This document shows, piece after piece, positions 1 through 9,600 of a stretch of 14,020 nt of DNA. The notes under the pieces are model-generated. The model was not told the origin of the DNA and searched no databases. It saw nothing but the letters and a program-made list of their open reading frames with translations. Source of the stretch: JAAYAY01 sp964429355 (GTDB lineage: Bacteria > Planctomycetota > Planctomycetia > Pirellulales > Thermoguttaceae). The stretch lies in NCBI GenBank assembly GCA_964429355.1, contig CAYSCH010000258.1:1-14020 (forward strand). Direction: 5' to 3'. A program made the translations under genes and the position numbers. The first letter of the stretch is position 1, and every line of letters starts with the position of its first letter.

Positions 1-1
1 A

Positions 2-625
2 GATGATGGTGTCATTCTCGAGCAGAGCGAGATGCGAATCGCTGCCCTCGGTCCACGCGAACGTCAGCGGCTCGTCGCCGTTGGGGTCATCTGGATCAAC
101 TGCCTCTAGTTTATACGTGTAAGCGGCGTTCACGGCCACTGGGATCGATGCGACGACTTCGGTGCCGTCGCCTACACGAAACCCGAGGTCGAAATTGTGG
201 GCGCGCCCATCTCCGGTAAAAGTCACGAGGAACTCTTCAGGCCCGGTTTGCCGATAGGAGAAGCCGATTCCATCCTCGTCGACGACCGGAAAGACACCAA
301 TGTAAGTATCGACCCTGTCGCCGATCGTATCGACGAACGCTGCGGAAAACGAGCTGCGGATGAAAGCGTTGTCTTCTGTATTGCGCACTTGCTGGATGTC
401 CCACACCGAGCCGTGGGTTTGCCATGCGAGAAGGGCATACTGCTGCCACGAGGGAATCCCACCATAATAGTCGTTGGTCGTGGCATCACATTCGCCGCGA
501 GTTCCGAGGGTGAATCCGCCGGCGCCGTCGGGGAGATAAGCTTGATGCTCTGAGGTAACGCCGAGTGCTTTGGTTCCGCCAAAAGTCGTCATGTAGTAGA
601 GAACACTCCCGCCGCTGGCCACATC
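2..625 (-). other. Unassigned segment at the left edge of the giant protein
   Basis: About 208 residues. Features seen are 'YYMTTFGGTKALGVTSEH', 'GEFD'-less Cys/Asp stretch GECDATTNDYYGG, and 'GDGRAHNFDLGFRVGDGT'. The last 35 residues, with 'AYTYKLEAVDPDDPNGDEPLTFAWTEG', look like the start of another PKD- or cadherin-like domain cut by the window. No family was recognised for the rest. Confidence 0.5.
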
Positions 626-3600
626 GTAGTAGCCAATTCGATAGAAACCGAACGTCGCGGTACACTCCAGAGCTCCCACACCCCTATTATTTTCCGTAAC
701 TGTGGCCGCGGCGCCGAAGTCATAGTCTGCTACCTGGAATCCGTTGATCGAGAGGGTCACGATTCGGTCACTGGAGAATCCAACGGAAGCTTCATAGGTT
801 GTGCCCGGCTGCAGGTCGGTACCTGCGGCCGCTTGCACGTGGTAGGACCAACCGGATGCATCACGCTTCCCGATGATCCATTGATCCGCATAAGTATCCA
901 AACCGGCGAACTTGAAGTCATTGGCTGCGGCGTAGTCGAAGACGACGAACGCCTTTCCCTCGCCTGTGGTCCAAATCGAAGTGTCGATGATTCCATGGTC
1001 GACCTGGGGGATCGACTGTTCCGGTATGAGCACGGACAGGGCTGGCTCTCCCGGGGCAGCAGGGATTCCCGAATAGGCAAGAGGGTCCACGCTCCAAGTG
1101 CCTTGTGTCGCAACGAAACCATCGGTGGTTCCGACATCATCGATCCCGTCGTCGGCTCGGAGTCCGCTGGCGATCACCACGTCCAGCGTGACATACTGGG
1201 TTCCGCGTAGCGAATCGAAGAGGCCCTCGAAGGTCAGTGATGCGTCATCGATGTCACGAGCCTCGTCGGTTATGAGGATCAGATTTGCCAAGGCATTGGG
1301 CCGGAACGTGTACTCGCCCAAAGCGAAGCCAATCGCCTGATAGCCGTCCTCCCATGCTCCCGAGACGGCCAATTGCTCCACTGCGTCTGCCAATTCCGAC
1401 GCCGTGCCGAAGGGTGAATCGGGAGTATCGTCACCATTGGAGTCCCCGACCGCCAGGACTCGCGGATCCGGGTTCAATGCGCCAAAGCCCACCAGTCCGT
1501 AGTTGTTATCCGTGTAGCCGCGGGCGTTCAGACCTGCGTCGATCAGCGGGACAACCTCAGCGAGCCATGCCTGAGCATTCAGCATCGAGCCCGACTCATC
1601 GACAACAAAGACGATGTCCGTACCGACACAAGTGACTGCCGGCATTTGCACGGACGACAGGTCAATCGATACGCAGTGAGAATAGGACTGGTTTTCCGCC
1701 AGACTGAAAGTAAGGGACGCAGGTTCGACCGGGTCGAGGGACGGAACGGGGGCAATGGGCAACCAGTGTTGCTCATTGGGGTCGCTCACAAAGATCGGGT
1801 CCTGGTTACCAGGTGTTTCGCGAACGAGGATCGCGATTTTGCGAGACGTTGTGTTTCCTGCCGCGTCTTCGACGAACTCGGTCAGTACGACGGTCTTTCC
1901 AGCCAGTTCGGCAGGTGGATTCCAGTCGAGGATTCCGCGTTCGTCGGATCCGCCGGTGATGGGCGTGTCGATGTCGGCAAAGCTGAACTGTTGATCGGTA
2001 CCTGGCGAGAATCCCTCAGGCCACTCGATCTGATCCGGCGGCAGGGAGAAGGTCAAGCTGTCGTTTTCGGGATCACTGGCGGTCGATTCGTAGTGATAGG
2101 GGGTGCCTACGAAGGCTTCGACGATCGGCGTTGAGGTAAACTGGGGCCGGACATTGGGAAGTCCAAGCACATTAACAAGGACGGTATCGCTACCATACAC
2201 ATGAGAGCTATCGGTGACCGTAACGGTGATCGTGTAGCGGCCGCCAGCAGCGTAGGTGTGGCTGAGGTGGAACCGTTGATCGGATGTCAGGGGAAGGGGC
2301 TCGAGGCCGGTACCATCGCCGTAGTCGACATTAGCAGTCCAGGGACCGCCCCACGTATCGACGAACGAGCCGACGGAACTGAGAAGCTGACCTTCGTCGA
2401 GGAGGGCATCTGGGCCGGCGTCCACCACTGGAGGAATGTTGCCGAGGTGAAGGGTGACCGTGGCCGGGGTGCTGGTGGTGCGGCCGTCAAAGGCTTCGTA
2501 GGTGAACGTGACATCCCCCAAGTAGCTTGGATCGGGGGTGTAGATGAAGGTGCCGTCGGGGTTGAGCGTGAGGGAATGGGCCAGGGTGCCGGCTTGGCTC
2601 GTGGGTCCGCTGACGAGGACGGCGGTGAGCTGCTCGGGGCTGATGTCCTGATCGTTGGCCAGGACGCCGGATGAACGGAGGGGGGCGGTGAAGATGTGTG
2701 CGGTCGAAAGCGGGGCATTCAGACCGTACTCGTCGTCGACGGCCACGGGCGCGACGTTCTGGACGGTGACGATCGAAGTTGCCGAGACGCGGCGGCCGTC
2801 GCTATCTTCGATCGTGACGAGGATCTCGTAGGTTCCGAAGCGACCGTAGGCGTGAGCGCCGCCGACGGAGAACTGCCCGGCAGCGCCGTTGATTTGTCCG
2901 CGGGTCGATTCGGTGCCGTCGCCCCAGTTGATCCATGCCGAGTAGTCTTGCGCGTCATTCAGCAGGTTTTCGTCCGAAAGGTGGGCAACCAGGCCGGGGA
3001 TCAGTTCTCCTTCGTCGACCGCGAAGTCACTGACTCCGGTGGCACTAAGGAACGCCTGTTCGACCCAGGCGTAGAGGTCGCAATCATACCAGGTGTAGTA
3101 GTATTCCGGCACTGCGTAGAGACCGGTGACCGAGTACCAGATGGGGTAGGTGCCCGACTGCGCGTAGGTATGTTCGCCGCTGATCGACAGCCAGCCGTCG
3201 AATGCCAGGTTCCAGTCCTCTTCGACGCTGGATTCGTAGCGATCGCGGACAAACCTTGTGGCATAATCACTTTCGAAGAGATAGTGGTAGTGGTCGACTG
3301 AATAGGGGACGGCGGGATAATTCTCGGAGTACTCGACCCAGTAGGAACGGTTGCCGGTCCAATCGATGGCGTAGTAATCCTCGTGGTAGTATCCGGACGC
3401 GAAATCCGCCAAGACGGTTCGCTGGTAGCTGGCCTGGGGCTGGGTGTGGATGCAGTAGTAGTTCCAGTAGAGCCGGCGCAGGTCTTCGACGGATATCTCA
3501 GCCTGGGATGAACTGCCATCGCCCCAATTGATCTCCACGACTGGAAAACCGACGTCGTAGAAGGATATCTCTTCGTCCGCCGACAGATAGAAAATGAAGC

Positions 3601-6600
3601 GGTCGGCTCCATCGGTAAACCACTGATGGCCGGTATAACTGGCGAGCTCCTCGCTCCAGCCCACATCGCCTTCCTGCAGCGGCCGGAACGTGACCCTGTC
3701 GTGGCTGAACTGGCCGGCGGCAACGTCATATTCGAACGCCTCCGTGCCGCGCCCGAAGATGAGGGTCTGCGAGTTGGACGAGACGAGAGGGTAGTCAAAC
3801 AGGGGATTGGACTCCTGCCGACGGTAGGTGTGTTCATTATCGTGGCGCCTACAGGTACACCAGTCATACCATTGATCGGCATGCCGGTTGACCGTGCTGA
3901 TCGATCCCACCTCGTGCGTGGCGGCCACTCCTTCTTTGAAATAGAGATAGCCGTCGTTGTAGGAGTCGTTGTCTTCGCGGTGAACCGACAGGCGGACAGT
4001 TCGGACCTCGCTGGTGACTCCGTCGGTTACGCGGTAGGTGAAGGAGGTGTCGCCGCTGAATCCAGGTTTCGCGTGGAACTTGAAGGAGCCGTCAGAATTG
4101 AGATAGACCAGGCCCTTGCCACACGTGCACTGGACGAGTTCGACGGTGAGATGGTCTTCATCGAAATCGTTGTTGAGGACACCGATTCCGTCGACAATCA
4201 GGTCGGGTCCCCACTGGTCGTCGTTCCAGACGTAGAAACCGCTGTTGGTGCCCGGGTAGTATTCTTCGGGTTGACGTCGGTCGTGGGTCCAGATCGAATA
4301 GCCAACGTTTCCGCCCGAGATGGCCGTGCCAAGGTCGAAGGGGTCATCGTGAGCGACGCGAAGGTCGTTGTCGACCTTGATCTTGACCCAGGCCGGTTCA
4401 CTTGTTTCAGCGCCGTCTGTGACGGAATAGGTGAAGAAGTCGAAACCGGTGAATCCCGGCTTGGGCGTGTAGATGTACTTGCCGTTGGGGAAGAGGGTAA
4501 CCGAACCGTTGGCGGGTTGCGAGACGAGGATGGCCCTGAGGGAATCCCGGGCACTGTCGTAGTAGCCGTAGTAGCCGTAGTAGCCGTAATAGGGAAGAGA
4601 CTCATCCAAATCCTGATGGTCGTTGTCCAGGACGCTCAGAGTAGACCAGTTGTTTTGGCTATCATGCCAGACGGTGAGGTGGGCATCTGAGTAGCCTTCG
4701 AAGCCCGAATCGTCTTCGGCAACGGGGTGGTCGTTGACGACATGGATGGTGACCGTGGCCGCGTCATGACAGAGCACTGGCGGAGATGCGAGCGGTTGCT
4801 CATAGACGCCATCGCAGACGATATAGGTAAATGAATCTTCGCCGATGAAGCCCGGACTGGGCGTGTACTTGAATTTACCGCTTGGGTAGAATTCCAGCGT
4901 GCCATGCTGGACGGTCGTGTCGAGATACGGCGAGAGTGTGTCTACATCGGTATCGTTGTCAAGCACGCTGAAGTCGAACCAGTTGTCGCGGGTGTCGTGC
5001 CAAACGCTGAACTCGTCATCGGCGGCGTTTGGCTGATCGTTGGTTACGGAAACGTACGCAGTGGCTACGTTGCTGGTGCCATAGGGATCGGACACCACAT
5101 AGGAGAAGCTGTCGGAACCGACGAAGCCGGAGGCCGGCGTGTAATGGAACGAACCGTTTTCATAGAGGTTCAACAGGCCGTGTTGGGTTCCGGAGATAAG
5201 ACGCACCGTCCATCTCGGGTAGTAATAGTAATAGAAGTACTCGTAGTAATCGTTGGCCAAAACGCCGCCCGTCCAGGATTGCGAGTCGTGAGGTATGGCA
5301 AAGATGTCATTTCCAGCATTAATCGCCGGTGGGTCCGCGGGTGGAGTGAAGGGCCCGCTGATGAGCATGTTGATGCTCCCATACCCCTCGTCGTACTCGG
5401 CCCAGGGGGCGTCGACGCCGATCGTGAAGTGGGCGGTCAGGCGGCATGGCTCTTCAGCGTCATCGTAGGTCCAACTGTAGTCGATGGTGTTGATCGTGAT
5501 TTCCTTGACCAGGTCTCCGGGCTCGAAGATGAGATTGCCTCCCGTCTCCTCGAAGGGCGGCGCGTTGTTGCCGAATGGGTACCAATAGAATGTCACCGTC
5601 CGTTCCAATGCATGCGACAAGGTGACGTAGAAGTGCGCCGTCTCGCCTTCAGTGACCTGTGCACTACTGACGGTGAAGTGTGGCAGTTCCTCGTCCTCGA
5701 TGGTTATCACGGCCGTCTCATGGACTCGCCAGTTGTTGAAAGTCGCTTCCACGAAGAGGTCCTCGAGCCCTTCGCGTTCCCAGTCGTGGAACACGTCGAA
5801 TTCGATCGTTTTCTGGGTTTCTCCTGGGGCGAAGATGAGAGTCTGCGAAAAGTTCTCGTAATCCTTGGGATAGCTACTGCCTTCCCACCAGGCCTCCGCC
5901 GAGTGATCGAGCGCGCTGACATACACGGTAACCTGGGTATCAAATGCACGGTGGAGCGAGACTCCGATGGCAGCAGTCTCGCCTTCGTCCACGATGCCGG
6001 GGGTGGCCAAGGTGATCTGGGGAACGTCATCGGCCTGGTCCGCAATCTGTACTTCGGTAACAGCATGGTAGCCCCAAGGCGTGGAAATCTCCACGTAGAA
6101 AGACTCCGTCGACTCGAGCCAGCGGTCGGTGTTAGTTTCGATCGGAATATCGGCATAGGCGCCGCCAGCGGGAATCGCGACCGTACCCCAGGTCTGCGCG
6201 TAGTCGGTACCGGGCTGATAGGTCTGGGTGTCGCCGTTGCCGTCGACGGCCGAACCGTCCGATGTGAGATAGTTGATGGTGACCTGCTGATTCTGCACTC
6301 GCCCCAACCAGACTCGAACGGAGGCCATCTCTCCCTCGGTAACCTGGTCGCCGTAGAGGTAGACTTCCGGTGACGGCATATCGCGGATGGTTGCCACTGC
6401 GATCGGATGATCGCCCCACGGTGTGCTGACGTCGAGGAAGAACTGCTCGTGGCCCTCTTGATGCCAATCAGCCGCGGTGTCGACGGGGATGACGAGTCGA
6501 TCGGTGATACGACCCTCGGCATCGGTTGAGAAAGTGACCGAACCGCTGGTTGCCGTGTAATCCGAGGAACTTGTTGCCGAGTAATTGCGAGTCTGGTATC

Positions 6601-9600
6601 CGATGGTGACGGATCCTGCGGACAATAAGGACAAGTCGTTGAGTTTGGCGACAAACCCGGCCTGCCCTCCTTCGTTCACGACGACGTTTTCAACGGTCAA
6701 ACGCCGATCGTACCAGTCATCGGAATAGACTTTCCCCTGATTCTGATCGGCGGGATCGTCGATGATCGTGCCCGTCGCAGTCACGAAGATGTTGCTCGGC
6801 CCGCTGACTTCCAGAGTGAAGCATTCATTGGCTTCCCAGAAAAAGTCACCCGAGGTCGCAATGGAGACGGTCTTTTCTGTATCGGTCGGTCCAAAGGTGA
6901 TCGTGCCGCAACTCGGCGTATAATCGCACTCCGGCGTGGCACTTTCATAGCGTGTGCGATATTCCAGTGTTGTGGTTGATAACGTGGCCTCGGGGAGGCG
7001 GACGGTGAACTCGACGGGACTGCCCTCTTGGGCCGATGCATGGTCGACGTATACCTCGGTGCCGACCGCCTCGTGGTGGGCTTCCCGAATCAACTCCAGC
7101 CGGTAGACGCCTGCGCTGCCAGGCACGCCGGAGTCGAGCGAGTGAGGATTGTAGCCGGTATTCGGGTAACCGGAGACAGCCACGTAGTAAGAAGTGCTGA
7201 CGGAAGCAACGTAACCAAGGAAGGAGTCGTGATCGACATTCCAGCCGTAGTAGTCGTAGTCGTAAGGCGAGTAGAAGCCGTAGTCATTCGGAGCGGCGCC
7301 GTCGTTGTTAGCACGTACTTCTTCGCCAGCGTAGTCGAAGACGCGCACGTAACTATCGAAATTGCTCAGCCGTGTTCCATCGTCCATTCTCCAGGCATCG
7401 ATGTCGACCAACAGGGTGTCGCCCTGGACAAGCTGAACCAAGTAGAGGTCGACGTCCTTGTTGCCATAGACACCGTCACCCAACTGTGCCTGAATACTCC
7501 ACGGGGCGCCCACTTGCAGATTGACGAACATGGCGTTGTCAAGATCATCCGGCGGCTCAGCAACATGCACCACGAAGTGTGCCGTCCCGACTCCACCATC
7601 GTCGTCGGTGATGGCCACGGTGGCCAAGTAATTCCCGGGAGATTCGTAATAGTTGCTTAACTGGAAGGTTCGATCGGCCGCGAGGGCAAGTGGCTCAGAT
7701 CCTGCTCCTTCGCCGTAATTGACCGTTGCGATCCAGGTATCGAGCAGGCAGAGATCGGTAAAGGAGCCGGCGCGGGAAAAACCGTTTCCCTCCACGATGT
7801 TGGCATCTCCGCCGGCCATGACCACCGGTGCTGCATTGATGACCTCAATGGTTGCCGTCGCCGTATGGAAGAGGTCTTCGTTATCTGTCACACGCAGGCT
7901 GACGGTGTAGGTGGCAGGGTCGTCGCCCGCGGCAAAAATGGGGGCGCTGCCGACTTCGTCGCCGAAGGAGGCGTTGAGGCCGGTCTCTCCGAAAATGCTG
8001 TCGCCGTCGAGGTCCCAGGCGTAGGTGAGGGGCCCCGCCGCGGGATCGATGGATCCACTGCCGTCGAGAGTGATCGAAGAGGCTTCGTTGACTGTGTAGG
8101 GGCCGCCGGCGTCGGCGGTGGGGGGGGTGATGAGTGTGATCGGGTCGCTGGCGATGGTCCAGGTGTGCCCGTCCAGAGTGACGGCGACCGAGAAAGTCAG
8201 TTGGTTGGTGGAAACGGTTGGCACAGTGAACCAGGCGATGGAATCGGTGGTGTCGTTCAGAGTTACGGGCGGACCGCTGGTCTGGCACCAATTGTAGGTG
8301 GCGCCACTAAGGTCAATGTCAGTGGAGGGACGGAGCTCAACACGATCGCCCGGGCGGAAGGTCTGGGTTTCGGCACGGGTGAACTGGACGTCGCGCCAAG
8401 TGATGAGGTTGGTGTTGGGGCCCTGGTAGTTGGTGAGGGCCATCGACCGGACATAGGCAGTACCCGGTCGAAAGCTGGTGTAGGCAGTGCCAATTCCGCT
8501 GATCTCAGCCGAGTACGAGGTCCACTGATCGGGAACGGGCTGATAACTCAGAGCGGCGTAATTGTAGCTGCCGCCGGACGTCGAGTTCCGTATGGCACGG
8601 CCGGCCTCAAGAGCCGGTCCGCCCCATGGTTGGCGGAGCAAAATGCGATTCTGGGCGGCATCAACTGCCCCATCAACCCACGCATCTGAAAGAACATTGC
8701 GTGTGTAGCTAAAGTCGTCATAGACGTGTCCGGTGCTGTTGGCGTAGCCATACCAGGCGAGGGCTCGCTGATAGTACGCACCCGAGTTGCACCACCCCGC
8801 TACGCTGTCCAGGTAAACATACTGATCGCCCGGGTTGAGGTCAGCGGCCAGATGGGTGTCGGCCGCCGCCCCGTAGTGCATCACATGTTGAGGTCCGATG
8901 GACAAATGGTCGACATCGTAGCAGACAAACCCGAAGTACTGCCGATTTGCCGCCACATAGCTGCCTCCCTGGGCGTCGCCGGAACGTGCCGTGCCGCTGA
9001 TACGGTAACTCAAGGTGGTATCTACCGGAATGTAGTCGTCAAAGATCTTCCCGGTCTGGGCCATAGTCGACCACCAGTCGTTACCAAGGCTGGTCGATTG
9101 ATCCAAGGCGACATGCACGTCGATCACGGGGACAACGGCGATCGTGAAGGTGTCTTCGATGAACGTGCTACCCGTGTCCGTAGCCCGGACGACGATCGTG
9201 GCACTGCCAAATTGGCCCGGAAGGTAGTCAATGGTCAAGGTCGAACCGCTGATCGAGGCGGAGAGCAGGGTGGGATTGTCGTTGCTGGTGAGCGACAAGG
9301 TAAGACTGTCTCCGTACGGAATGTCCACATCGCCAAAGGTCTGGGAGAGATCGATGACTGTCTGAACGGTTTCCAAGTCGACCGTCCGATCCTGGAACGG
9401 ATTGGCCACGGAGGGCGGATCGTTCACGTTGATGACGGTGAGGGCGAGATCGTTGGTGCTGTAGGTGCCATCTTCGTCCGTTGCGGTGGCGGTAATGGTG
9501 TAGTTGCCGGGGGTGCCGTATTCGTGGGTGGTGTACGGCGGGCTGCCGGTGGTGGTGTAGGTCTGGCCGTCGCCCCACTGGATGAACCAGGAAGCGATCG

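Noticed and set aside
1160..1630. VWA domain as a sign of a defence or ternary conflict system
   Set aside because: The domain sits inside an exported adhesin-like chain among PKD, cadherin-like and LamG-like modules, and the window has no MoxR, TerD, kinase or nuclease partner.
3626..6373. Long plus-strand open frames at 3626-4690 and 4904-6373
   Set aside because: They lie antisense to cadherin-like and Calx-beta repeats that read well on the minus strand. Their products show no domains and repeat the same Val/Asp/Gly bias.
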